64,000 nt of DNA from Bellilinea sp040754815. Lineage in GTDB: Bacteria; Chloroflexota; Anaerolineae; Anaerolineales; Anaerolineaceae. Under the pieces are notes generated by a model. The model was not told where the DNA came from, did not search any database, and was given only the letters and a program-made list of their open reading frames with translations. Positions 16,857-25,659 of the stretch are shown here, in pieces. A program made the translations under genes and the position numbers. The stretch lies in the NCBI GenBank assembly GCA_040754815.1, contig JBFMBX010000012.1, positions 3,949-67,948 on the forward strand, written 5' to 3'. Position 1 is the stretch's first letter. Each line of letters begins with the position of its first letter.

Positions 16857-17530
16857 ACTGGATCAGGAAAAGACAATCTTTTTACCAAAAATCTCTCAAC
16901 CTTATCGTAATTCAGCATATATTTTGGAGGGCGCGGCTGACCGTTACTGTTTCTGCCCTGATGATAAATTTCCAAAAACTGCTCGTTTTCTCTGTTTATG
17001 ACGAGGAAAAGAATTTCCAATAAGTCAGCCCGAGTTTTGCGGTACCGCGAAATGCTGGTGCGCTGTATGCGTTCAATCTCGTATTTAGATTTGCCACCTT
17101 TAAGCTGCTCATGCCAATTTTGGAATGTACGATTTTTGTCGTTATATTCCACATCGCATAATCCAATGATCAATCCATGAGCACCGTAGTGTTCAATTGA
17201 TCGCTGTATGGCAGCCATATCATTGAGAATTGAACGATGGTCATCGGATTTTATTGCCTTGGCTTTAAGGTCCCAATTAATGGTTCTTTTGAGGTCAAAA
17301 GAAGCAGTTTTTACCCTCCCAAAACGATCACCGGGTATTTGAAAATACTCTCTTAATTTTTGAAAACACAAATACTCAAAATAAAACGACCACCATTCCA
17401 TTTGCCGCCAGTTATAGTTGGCTGCTTTGAGTTCTAAGATACTTTCTTTCCCATCCCAGGAAGTGACGAGATTACTTAATCGTTGTGATGCAATCTCGAT
17501 ATCATCAATGATGCTTTGTTGTAACTGCAT
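16853..17530 (-). CDS. Type II restriction endonuclease (PD-(D/E)xK-like), partner of the adjacent methylase
   Basis: The 225-residue protein has no membrane segment. A likely nuclease core is FDLKRTINWDLKAKA (Asp79, then Asp87-Leu-Lys89). This assignment rests mainly on context: it begins two bases after a DNA methyltransferase, is of typical type II size and has the same low G+C content. By count, 17 of the 60 bases at 17341-17400 are G or C (28%), against 42 of 60 (70%) at 16201-16260 in the next gene. The recognition sequence is unknown. It ends in a four-base overlap with the following resident-looking gene. Confidence 0.7.
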   Translation of the reverse strand: MQLQQSIIDDIEIASQRLSNLVTSWDGKESILELKAANYNWRQMEWWSFYFEYLCFQKLREYFQIPGDRFGRVKTASFDLKRTINWDLKAKAIKSDDHRSILNDMAAIQRSIEHYGAHGLIIGLCDVEYNDKNRTFQNWHEQLKGGKSKYEIERIQRTSISRYRKTRADLLEILFLVINRENEQFLEIYHQGRNSNGQPRPPKYMLNYDKVERFLVKRLSFPDPV

Positions 17531-17532
17531 TT

Positions 17533-18363
17533 TTAGAACAATCGCTCCTGTTGGGGATAAACTTCCACTTCCAGTCTTTTGCGGGCAATCTGACAGTATT
17601 CTTCACTGATTTCAATGCCGATGAAATTGCGATAATTTTTTCTTGCCATGACGCACGTCGTACCGCTGCCACACATCGGGTCAAGGACTACATCACCGGG
17701 CTCGGAAAAACACAGAATCAAATCCTCAGCCAGCTTATCTGGAAAAGTGGCCGGGTGCTGCAGTTTTAGGCGGTTGCCTTCGGTATTACTGGTGGCGTAT
17801 TGCCAGACTGTGCCACGGCATTTCATTGGATTGACGGCTTTGGGTTGAATGACCTTGAAACCGCCATTGGTCAACCGGTCAGTGCCGGTATAGATTTTGC
17901 CAGCGTGTTTGCTGGGCACCATCAGATGTTCTTTGTGGAAAGTTTTAGGTTTTTGTCCCTTGAAAAACATGAAGACGTATTCGTGATCCACCCGAAAACG
18001 GGTGTTCCACCAGGCGCCGGGGTTGCCGTCGCGTTTGTATATCACGGTTTCAAACAGTTTCCATCCAATTTGATCCACCCAATTCACCGCCAGTCGAAAC
18101 GAAGTGAGCGTCTTTGCAAAGTTGCGGGTTGCATCGCCAATCACGACTACGGCTACACCGCCCTCTTTGGTCACTCGTAGCAGTTCTTTTCCCAATGTTT
18201 CAAAGTCAAAACGCCAGTTTTTCTTGTAATCCCGAATATCATCATAAGGCGGGGAAAATACACTCAAATCCACCGATTCAGCCGGGAAATCGGCCAATTC
18301 CTTCAAGCAGTCCGCCTGAATGATTTGATTGAGACGGGAATCGAGCGAATGATTATCGTTCAT
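17533..18363 (-). CDS. DNA methyltransferase, SPPY type (probable N4-cytosine), type II R-M
   Basis: This 276-residue methylase has the catalytic motif SPPY near the N-terminus (LSVFSPPYDDIRDYKKNW) and the SAM-binding FxGxG motif near the C-terminus (VLDPMCGSGTTCVMARK, then IGIEISEEYCQIARKRL). This IV-to-I order is the beta class. SPPY is typical of N4-cytosine enzymes, although some adenine methylases have it. The region between (about 110-200) would hold target recognition. It is the first gene of the R-M operon, transcribed from a -10 box shared with radA and located seven bases before its ATG. Confidence 0.9.
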   Translation of the reverse strand: MNDNHSLDSRLNQIIQADCLKELADFPAESVDLSVFSPPYDDIRDYKKNWRFDFETLGKELLRVTKEGGVAVVVIGDATRNFAKTLTSFRLAVNWVDQIGWKLFETVIYKRDGNPGAWWNTRFRVDHEYVFMFFKGQKPKTFHKEHLMVPSKHAGKIYTGTDRLTNGGFKVIQPKAVNPMKCRGTVWQYATSNTEGNRLKLQHPATFPDKLAEDLILCFSEPGDVVLDPMCGSGTTCVMARKNYRNFIGIEISEEYCQIARKRLEVEVYPQQERLF

Positions 18364-18384
18364 CTTTTCTAGTATAATCGAATC
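18364..18384. promoter_or_regulatory. Bidirectional -10 element between the R-M operon and radA
   Basis: Only 21 bases separate the two divergent start codons. On the plus strand TATAAT (18373-18378) ends six bases before the radA GTG. On the minus strand TATACT (18371-18376) ends seven bases before the methylase ATG. The two boxes occupy almost the same bases, so polymerase can bind in only one orientation at a time. Both transcripts would be leaderless. Confidence 0.65.
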
Positions 18385-19794
18385 GTGCCAAAAACGCTAA
18401 TTCAGTATGTCTGTCAGAACTGCGGGCGCACCTCGCCGCGCCAGCTGGGGCGCTGCCCTTCGTGCGGCAGTTACGGCACGATGGTGGAAGAGGTGATCGC
18501 CCCGCCGGCCGCCAAGACCAAACCGGCACGCGGGCTGAGCAGCCAGTCGCACCCGCGCCGGCTGGCGGAAATTTCCGGCGATGCCGAGGAACGCCTGCCG
18601 CTCGCCATGGCCGAATTTGCCCGCGTGCTGGGCGGCGGTATCGTGCCCGGCTCGATTGTGCTGGTCGGCGGTGACCCCGGCATCGGCAAATCCACGCTCA
18701 CCCTGCAAATGACGCTGGAAATGGCGGATCATTTTGCCGCGCAGGGCGCAACGGTGCTGTATGTCTCCGGTGAGGAATCCGAGCGGCAGATCAAGATGCG
18801 CGCCATGCGCCTGCTGCAAAACAACCACGCCGATGCCCCCCTGCCGGATAACCTCTTTCTGGTCACCGAGACCAATCTGGAGATCATTTTTGAACATATC
18901 CGCGCCGTGGCGCCGCTGCTGCTGGTGATCGACTCGATTCAAACCGTCTATCTGCCGGAACTGGGCAGCAGCGCCGGTTCGGTGGGGCAGGTGCGCGAAT
19001 GCGCCTCGCGCCTGCGCGAACTGGCCAAAGCCAGCGGCATGGCCGTGTTTGTGATCGGGCATGTGACCAAAGAGGGCATCATCGCCGGGCCGCGCGTGCT
19101 GGAACACATTGTGGATACCGTCCTCTATCTGGAAGGCGACCGCTACCAGTCCTTCCGGCTGCTGCGTTCGGTCAAGAACCGCTTTGGGGCGACCTCCGAA
19201 GTGGGCGTTTTCGAGATGCGCGAGCGCGGCATGGTGGAAGTGCCCAATCCCTCCGAGTTGTTTCTGGCCGAGAGGATGGTCAACGCGCCCGGCTCGGCCA
19301 TTGCGGTGACGATGGAAGGCACCCGCCCGCTGCTAGTGGAAATTCAGGGGCTGACCAGTTACTCCAACCTCGGCAACCCGCGCCGCACGCCCAACGGTGT
19401 GGATCTCAACCGCCTGCTGCTGATCACCGCCGTGCTGACCCGCCGGTTGAGTCTGCGGCTGGCCGATCAGGATGTGTTCGTCAATGTGGTCGGCGGCCTG
19501 CGCATCAGCGAACCGGCGGCCGATCTGGCGCTGGCGGCGGCGATTGCATCCTCCATGCGGGATGTGCCGGTGCGCGCCGATGCGGTATTGATCGGCGAGG
19601 TGGGGCTTTCCGGTGAACTGCGCTGGGTGGGGCAGATGAACGCCCGCCTGCGCGAAGCGGCCAAACTGGGCTTCCGCCGGGCGGTCATCCCGCGCCGTGC
19701 CCGCAGCAGCGAGCCGCTGCCGGAGGGCATTGAGATTCAACAGGCGCGCTCGCTGCGCGAGGCGCTGCAAATGGCCCTGCTGAGTGAAGATTGA
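18385..19794 (+). CDS. radA: DNA repair protein RadA/Sms
   Basis: This 469-residue protein has all RadA parts in order: an N-terminal C4 zinc finger (YVCQNCGRTSPRQLGRCPSC), a RecA-like ATPase with Walker A GGDPGIGKS (95-103), the RadA-specific KNRFG motif in RSVKNRFGATSEVG, and a C-terminal Lon-like domain (about 300-469). RadA is a helicase that extends D-loops by branch migration in recombination and helps process stalled forks. The GTG start has no SD; a perfect TATAAT lies six bases upstream. Confidence 0.96.
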   Translation: MPKTLIQYVCQNCGRTSPRQLGRCPSCGSYGTMVEEVIAPPAAKTKPARGLSSQSHPRRLAEISGDAEERLPLAMAEFARVLGGGIVPGSIVLVGGDPGIGKSTLTLQMTLEMADHFAAQGATVLYVSGEESERQIKMRAMRLLQNNHADAPLPDNLFLVTETNLEIIFEHIRAVAPLLLVIDSIQTVYLPELGSSAGSVGQVRECASRLRELAKASGMAVFVIGHVTKEGIIAGPRVLEHIVDTVLYLEGDRYQSFRLLRSVKNRFGATSEVGVFEMRERGMVEVPNPSELFLAERMVNAPGSAIAVTMEGTRPLLVEIQGLTSYSNLGNPRRTPNGVDLNRLLLITAVLTRRLSLRLADQDVFVNVVGGLRISEPAADLALAAAIASSMRDVPVRADAVLIGEVGLSGELRWVGQMNARLREAAKLGFRRAVIPRRARSSEPLPEGIEIQQARSLREALQMALLSED

Positions 19795-19795
19795 A

Positions 19796-19819
19796 ACCGC
19801 CGGCCTGTGTGCCGGCGGT
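19796..19819. terminator. Hairpin between radA and the ABC operon
   Basis: ACCGCCGGC and GCCGGCGGT form a 9-bp stem with a six-base loop, starting just after the radA stop. The flanking T-tracts are weak in both directions. It lies between convergent genes and probably serves both. Confidence 0.5.
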
Positions 19820-19850
19820 CTCCATTAACGTGAGATGCTCTATCGTTTGA

Positions 19851-20574
19851 TTACAGGCCGATCAGGTGGCGGCGCTGGAAGCGGTTGAGACACACCAGCA
19901 GCAGCGCCGCATCTGCCGTCAGCAGAATCACCAGCCCCAGCGTCAAAGCGGCATTGAGGTCGAGGGTCATCAGCCGCGCGCTCAACCCCGCTTTAATTTC
20001 CTGCGGCAAAAACTGAATCACCAGCATGGGGATGAACCACAAAAGCAGAAAGACCACGCTCATTTTCTGGTAGGCCTGCCGTGCCGTTTTGGAATGGAGC
20101 GAAACCAGTACCCCGATGCTGGAAAACAGCCACGAGGTCAGCAGAGAAAAGACCAGCACCCCGCCGAAAACCTGCAGGTCGTAAAAGGCCGGTGAGGCGG
20201 GAAACGCCAGATTGATGGTTACCGCCCCCAGCAAAAGACTGGCCAGCATAATGCCCCACGCGTAGAACACCGCCGCGCCGATCTTGCCCAGCAGGATGGC
20301 CGCTTCCGGCAGGCGGCTGGCCAGCAGGGTTTCGAGCGTGTGGCGCTCGCGTTCACCGGCAATCGAATCGGTGACCATGCTGAGGGTGATCAGCACCGGC
20401 ACCCACGACCAGATCAAAATCAGCAGGGGGTTATTCAGCCAGTCGCGCCCGTTTTGCAGGGGCATGAAAATACCCAGCAGACCCACCATGATCAACATGC
20501 TGAACAGACCGGAGCGCAAACTGCCGCGCGCCATGAACATCTCTTTCCATTCTTTGGAGATGATGGTAAGCACA

Positions 20575-20585
<11 letters not shown>
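19851..20585 (-). CDS. ABC-2 type transporter permease
   Basis: The 244-residue protein has six hydrophobic helices and an ABC-2 hallmark in the first cytoplasmic loop, MVTDSIAGERERHTLETLLASRLP. It begins inside the end of the ATPase gene (11-base overlap), so the two subunits are co-translated. It should form the membrane channel of a small exporter, for lipids, a peptide or a drug; the substrate is unknown. Confidence 0.9.
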
Positions 20586-21513
<928 letters not shown>

Positions 21514-21516
21514 GAG

Positions 21517-21843
21517 TTACTCCTTCGGGTTTTGATCCATGCGGTTAATCCATTCTTTCATGGACTTCAGATAAATTTCCAGCGCAGTGCGGCCCTGCGG
21601 CGTCAGGGAAACCAGTGTCAGCGGCATCTTCCCTTTGAAGGTTTTTTCGATCTGAATGTAGCCGGCGTTTTCCAGTTTGCTCAGGTGAGCGGAAAGGTTG
21701 CCCTTGGTCAGGCCGGTTTCGCGCTGAAGGTAGAGAAAATCGGCTTTTTCGACCACCGCCAGAATGCTGACGATGGCCAGCCGGGCCGGTTCGTGCAGCA
21801 GGCGGTCAACCGCGCTCCAGGGGGGCAGGGGCTGTTCGCTCAT
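21517..21843 (-). CDS. Winged-helix transcriptional regulator of the ABC operon
   Basis: The 108-residue protein is a single winged-helix domain: FLYLQRETGLTKGNLSAHLS is the helix-turn-helix and KMPLTLVSLTPQGRTALEIY the wing and last helix. This is the ArsR/MarR-like family often encoded with a DUF-type membrane protein and an ABC exporter. Its start overlaps the end of the preceding membrane-protein gene by four bases, and three bases separate it from the ATPase gene. The likely target is the large palindrome at the operon promoter. Confidence 0.85.
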   Translation of the reverse strand: MSEQPLPPWSAVDRLLHEPARLAIVSILAVVEKADFLYLQRETGLTKGNLSAHLSKLENAGYIQIEKTFKGKMPLTLVSLTPQGRTALEIYLKSMKEWINRMDQNPKE

Positions 21844-22481
21844 GGCTGATCCTCGTTATCCGCCAGCGGCAAGGGGTTGTTGCGCAGGTAGCGAAAAAGG
21901 GTAACGCCGCCGCTGACCAGCAAACCGACGCCCAGCGAACCGAAGAACAGCACCAGATCGTAAGGCGCGGGCAGGTTCAAACGGCTGCCCGCCAGCCCCC
22001 AGCCAAACTGCCACACTGCCAGCAGGTAAAACCGCACCAGCCCGACCCTCATTCCAAGGAAAAGGATCAGAAGGGCGGCGAACAGGCCGGTCAGGGCGGG
22101 GATGAGCCGCTCCGATTGGGCGGCGGAAAGCCATGCGGTCAGCACCGCAACGATAAAAGCCGCACCCATGCCCACGCCCGCGGTGAGAAAGCGGCGGGAG
22201 GGTTTTGCCCGCGGATAGACCAGATACCCGCTGCGTGGATAGGTCAGCCGCTCTTTCAGCCGCAGGATCAATGCGCGAGCGAGGATGCCGCCGCCGATGA
22301 CGATGAGCGGCAGGCCGATGGCAGAAAGCCAGCCTTTCCAGTCCGGCGGGGCGAGCTGGGCAACCGCCAGATTGACCAGCGCCATCAGGCAGATCACGCC
22401 GCCGGCGGCCAGTTCCGGCAGGCCGTCCTCATACCAGTAGCGGCGGGTGCGTTTTTGGGCGGTTTCAAGGGGTGATTTCAT
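21840..22481 (-). CDS. Hypothetical membrane protein heading the ABC operon
   Basis: This 213-residue protein has about six transmembrane helices arranged in pairs, with a basic stretch between the second and third pair (LRLKERLTYPRSGYLVYPRAKPSRR). I do not recognise a named family. It is first in a tight operon (membrane protein, regulator, ATPase, permease) and may help sense the signal or assist export. GAGGAA precedes its ATG. Confidence 0.75.
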   Translation of the reverse strand: MKSPLETAQKRTRRYWYEDGLPELAAGGVICLMALVNLAVAQLAPPDWKGWLSAIGLPLIVIGGGILARALILRLKERLTYPRSGYLVYPRAKPSRRFLTAGVGMGAAFIVAVLTAWLSAAQSERLIPALTGLFAALLILFLGMRVGLVRFYLLAVWQFGWGLAGSRLNLPAPYDLVLFFGSLGVGLLVSGGVTLFRYLRNNPLPLADNEDQP

Positions 22482-22492
22482 GGTTCCTCTTT

Positions 22493-22525
22493 TGTAAACT
22501 GGTTTGTATCACAAACTAGTTTACA
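22493..22525. promoter_or_regulatory. Palindromic operator of the ABC/regulator operon
   Basis: TGTAAACTGGTTTGT and ACAAACTAGTTTACA are 15-base arms around a three-base centre; 14 of 15 positions pair. The palindrome contains the -10 box of the minus-strand promoter, so a bound dimer would block transcription. The operon's own winged-helix protein is the obvious candidate repressor. Confidence 0.75.
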
Positions 22526-22546
22526 CAGCACCTGAATTTTTGTCAA
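22518..22546 (-). promoter_or_regulatory. Promoter of the ABC/regulator operon
   Basis: On the minus strand TTGACA (22541-22546) is followed by 17 bases and TAAACT (22518-22523). The -10 lies inside the palindromic operator. Confidence 0.7.
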
Positions 22547-22593
22547 GAGGTTTCTCCTTTTCGAATCGGGCGCGAAACCAGAAAGATGCCGGG

Positions 22594-22756
22594 AGGGGTC
22601 TCCCGTTCTGCCTCCGCAACGGCCTTGCGGGAGACCGCCGCGCCGCCTGCGGCGGCTTGCGGTGACGTAAACGGTTCATGTCACCCCGAGCGTCAGCGAG
22701 AGGTCTCCCGCACTGCCTCCGCAACGGCCTTGCGAGAGGTCGCCGCACAGCAGCCG
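22594..22756. repeat. Dispersed palindromic repeat cluster, copy 2
   Basis: Inverted form GCGGGAGACCGCCGCGCC, then GTGACGTAAACGGTTCATGT and CACCCCGAGCG, then GGTCTCCCGC. The GTGACGTAAACGG... segment through CCCCGAGCG is repeated exactly in copy 3 near 28.98 kb. No gene is present here. Confidence 0.75.
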
Positions 22757-22804
22757 GTAAAGAGCAGGTGGGGGAAGATGGCGGACGAGTTGTGACCGAA
22801 ACTT

Positions 22805-22833
22805 TTGACAGAAACCCCTTTTGATGTTAAAAT
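22805..22833 (+). promoter_or_regulatory. Promoter of the RNase J gene
   Basis: Consensus TTGACA (22805-22810), 17 bases, then TAAAAT (22828-22833). The start codon is about 160 bases downstream of the expected start site, giving an unusually long leader for this window. Confidence 0.75.
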
Positions 22834-22866
22834 ATATCAACTGTTTCTTAAAAATCTTTCAGGCGG

Positions 22867-22956
22867 GAACGTTGCGTTCATTGCCCTGCACAACTCTGGC
22901 AGGGTTTTGTTTTGAAGATCGAATGAGAACCCAAACAAACACCTTTATCGTGTTTG
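22867..22956 (+). promoter_or_regulatory. Structured RNase J leader with an internal intrinsic terminator
   Basis: Three hairpins follow the promoter. GAACG/CGTTC (22867-22879) is small. CCCTGC/GCAGGG (22884-22904) is followed directly by TTTTGTTTTG and looks like an intrinsic terminator inside the leader. CAAACAC/GTGTTTG (22936-22956) comes last. The order promoter-terminator-gene suggests attenuation or autoregulated leader processing. I recognise no riboswitch class. Confidence 0.55.
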
Positions 22957-23000
22957 ATAAAAAATAACTTTTGAATTAAAGGCAGGTTTTAGAACACTAC

Positions 23001-24644
23001 ATGAAACATAAGAAAATCCGAATTATCCCCCTTGGAGGCTTAGGGGAAGTCGGGCGGAATATGATGGCCTACGAGTACGGCGATGACATCATCGTTGTTG
23101 ACGCCGGCATGATGTTCCCCGATAACGACATGCTCGGCGTGGATTACATCATCCCCGATTTCTCTTACCTCATCGAACGGCGCAGCAAAGTGCGCGCCAT
23201 CATCATCACGCACGGCCACGAGGATCACACCGGCGCCATCCGCCATGTGGTTGAGCAAATCCCGGCGCCCATTTACGCCACCCCGCTGACTCGCGGGTTG
23301 ATCGAGGTCAAACTGGCCAAAAACGGCCTGCTCGACCGTGTTGACCTGCATACCGTGCAGGCCGGCGATGCCGTTCAGATCGGCTCTTTTAAGATCGAAT
23401 TTTTCCACGTCTGCCACTCGATTCCCGACGGCGTGGGGCTGGGCATTACCACCCCCGTGGGGCTGATCGTCCACCAGTCCGATTACAAGTTCGATCACAC
23501 CCCGGTGGACGAAAAGCCGAGCGATTATGCCAAACTGGCCGAATTTTCTCAGCGCGGCGTGCTGGCCTTGCTGGCCGATTCGACCAATGCCGAGCGCGCC
23601 GGCTGGACGCCTTCCGAAAAGGTGATTGACGATGCCTTCGACCGCGTCTTCAAAGAAGCGCCGGGGCGCATCATCATTGCCAGTTTTGCCTCGCTCATCT
23701 CCCGCATGCAGCAGGCGGCCAACGCCGCCCAACGCCACGGCCGCAAACTGGCCTTTGCCGGCACCAGCATGGTGGATAATGTCAAAATGGCGCGCAAACT
23801 GGGCTATCTGGATATCCCCGAAAAAGTGCAGGTCAGCATCGAGCAGGCGCTGAACCTGCCGCCCAATGAAGTGGTGATCATGTGCACCGGTTCGCAGGGC
23901 GAGCCGACTTCCATCATGGGGCGGCTTTCCACCGGCACCAACCGGCTGTTCGATATCATCCCCGGCGATACGGTGGTGCTTTCCTCGCACCCCATCCCCG
24001 GCAACGAGGAAAATGTTTACCGCACCATCAACCGCCTGTTCCAGCGCGGCGCCAATGTGATTTACGAAGCCATTGCCCCGGTGCATGTCTCCGGTCACGC
24101 CAGTCAGGAAGAGATGAAACTGCTCATCCACCTGACCCGTCCGAAGTTCCTCATCCCCATTCACGGCGAACTGCGCCACCTGCACCAGCACGCTTTGCTG
24201 GCCCAGCAGGTCGGCATCCCGCGCGAGAACATCGCCGTCATTGAAAACGGGCAGGTGCTGGAACTGGACGGCGAAAGCCTGCGGCTGGCGGAAAAAGTGC
24301 CCACTTCCTACGTCTTTGTGGAAGGCTCCAGCGTGGGCGAGGTGGATACCGATGTCATGCGCGAGCGTGAAATTCTGGCGCGTGACGGCATCGTGCTGGT
24401 CAATGTCGTTTTGGACCGCTTCAGCGGCGGCCTGCGCCGCGAGCCACAGATCACCAGCCGCGGTTTCATGCTCTCTCGCGACAGCGACTCAATCATGGAA
24501 GAAGCCCGCAAGCGTGTGGCGGGGTTGATCGGCAGCAGCCTGAACGGCAACCTCACTCGCGATATTGAGAAAGAACTGGGCAATTTTATCTACAACGAAA
24601 CGCACCGCCGCCCGATGATTTACGTGACCGTCTCACGCGAATGA
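23001..24644 (+). CDS. rnj: Ribonuclease J
   Basis: This 547-residue protein is a beta-CASP metallo-beta-lactamase nuclease. The metal-binding HGHEDH is at residues 71-76, FHVCHSIPDGVG supplies another His, and LLADSTNAERAGWTPSE is the RNase J-specific acidic motif. The CASP segments IMCTGSQGEPTSIMGRLS and HVSGHASQEEMKLLI follow, and the C-terminal RNase J dimerisation domain ends at VTVSRE. It has 5'-3' exo- and endonuclease activity in mRNA decay and rRNA maturation. Its leader is long and folded. Its stop is six bases from the convergent aldo/keto reductase stop. Confidence 0.95.
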   Translation: MKHKKIRIIPLGGLGEVGRNMMAYEYGDDIIVVDAGMMFPDNDMLGVDYIIPDFSYLIERRSKVRAIIITHGHEDHTGAIRHVVEQIPAPIYATPLTRGLIEVKLAKNGLLDRVDLHTVQAGDAVQIGSFKIEFFHVCHSIPDGVGLGITTPVGLIVHQSDYKFDHTPVDEKPSDYAKLAEFSQRGVLALLADSTNAERAGWTPSEKVIDDAFDRVFKEAPGRIIIASFASLISRMQQAANAAQRHGRKLAFAGTSMVDNVKMARKLGYLDIPEKVQVSIEQALNLPPNEVVIMCTGSQGEPTSIMGRLSTGTNRLFDIIPGDTVVLSSHPIPGNEENVYRTINRLFQRGANVIYEAIAPVHVSGHASQEEMKLLIHLTRPKFLIPIHGELRHLHQHALLAQQVGIPRENIAVIENGQVLELDGESLRLAEKVPTSYVFVEGSSVGEVDTDVMREREILARDGIVLVNVVLDRFSGGLRREPQITSRGFMLSRDSDSIMEEARKRVAGLIGSSLNGNLTRDIEKELGNFIYNETHRRPMIYVTVSRE

Positions 24645-24650
24645 GGCGGT

Positions 24651-25592
24651 TCACCCTCTCAGCAGGCCGGCAATTTCCTCTAAATCGCCCGGGCTGAGTT
24701 TCCATTCCAGCGCGCGCAGGTTGGCCTGCACCTGTTCCAGCCGCGTTGCGCCGGCAATCACCGAGCAGACCGCCGGCTGTGCCAGCAGCCACGCTATCGC
24801 CAGTTCGTTCAGGCTGTGGCCGCGCGCCTGCGCCCAGCCTTCCAGCCGCTCGATGCGCTCGTAGAAGGTATCACTCATAAAACCCTGCACATAGGCGGAA
24901 CTTTCGCCGCGCGAACCGGGCGGGGCGGGCTGGCCGCGGCGGTACTTGCCGGTCAGAAAGCCGCCCGCCAGCGGGAAGTACGGCACAAGGCCGACTCCAA
25001 ACTGGCGGCAGTAGGGCAGCACCTCGCGTTCCACCTCGCGGTTGAGCAGGTTGTACTCGGACTGGATGATGGCAAACGCAGTCCAGCCGCGCACTTCGGC
25101 CAGCAGGTTGGCGTGGGCTAACTGCCACGCGGCGTAGTTGGAACAGCCCAGATAGCGCACCTTGCCGGCGCGCACCAGGTCATCCAGCGCGCGCAGAGTC
25201 TCTTCAATGGGAGTGTTCTCATCCCAGCGGTGGGTGTAATAAAGGTCAATATAATCGGTTTGCAGGCGGCGCAGGCTGGCTTCGACTGCTTCCAGAATGT
25301 GGTGGCGCGAAAGCCCGCGCTCGTTGATGCCTTCGCCGGTCGGCATGAACACTTTTGTGGCAATGAAAAATCTGCGCCGGCGCGCGCCTTTGAGGGCTTC
25401 GCCGATGCTCTCTTCCGAGCGCCCGCCGGTGTATACATCGGCGGTATCCAGATGATTGATGCCGCTTTCTTCGGCATAAGCCAGCACGCGGTTGACCTCG
25501 GCCTGCGGCATCATCTCGCCGCCGAAGCGATTGCAGCCGATGCCGATGGCCGAAACTTTCACGCCGCTGCGTCCGAGAGGACGATATTCCAT
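24651..25592 (-). CDS. Aldo/keto reductase
   Basis: The 313-residue TIM-barrel enzyme shows the family tetrad: Asp and Tyr in LDTADVYTGGRSEESIG, Lys in FIATKVFMP and His in LYYTHRWDE. The NADPH-binding C-terminus includes CSVIAGATRLEQVQANLRAL. It resembles the YajO/potassium-channel-beta type subfamily. GGAGG nine bases upstream of the ATG is its SD, and the first two Gs of that SD are the end of a 15-bp hairpin in the leader. Confidence 0.93.
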   Translation of the reverse strand: MEYRPLGRSGVKVSAIGIGCNRFGGEMMPQAEVNRVLAYAEESGINHLDTADVYTGGRSEESIGEALKGARRRRFFIATKVFMPTGEGINERGLSRHHILEAVEASLRRLQTDYIDLYYTHRWDENTPIEETLRALDDLVRAGKVRYLGCSNYAAWQLAHANLLAEVRGWTAFAIIQSEYNLLNREVEREVLPYCRQFGVGLVPYFPLAGGFLTGKYRRGQPAPPGSRGESSAYVQGFMSDTFYERIERLEGWAQARGHSLNELAIAWLLAQPAVCSVIAGATRLEQVQANLRALEWKLSPGDLEEIAGLLRG

Positions 25593-25604
25593 ATTTTCAA
25601 ACCT

Positions 25605-25647
25605 CCATCCGTGGGGTAGTCATGGGTTAATTCTACCCCACGGATGG
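25605..25647 (-). promoter_or_regulatory. 15-bp perfect hairpin next to the aldo/keto reductase SD
   Basis: CCATCCGTGGGGTAG (25605-25619) and CTACCCCACGGATGG (25633-25647) pair perfectly around a 13-base loop. In minus-strand RNA the 3' arm ends in GG and runs directly into AGG, so it shares the SD of the reductase gene. On the plus strand a T-run follows at 25654-25660, but no plus-strand gene ends here. It may terminate upstream reading or mask the SD. Confidence 0.6.
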
Positions 25648-25659
25648 GCAGTGGTTTTT

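Noticed and set aside
23040..24191. 383-codon frame antisense to RNase J
   Set aside because: It mirrors the RNase J gene in the opposite strand, is rich in His/Gly/Gln as expected from reversed G+C-rich codons, and has no family motif.
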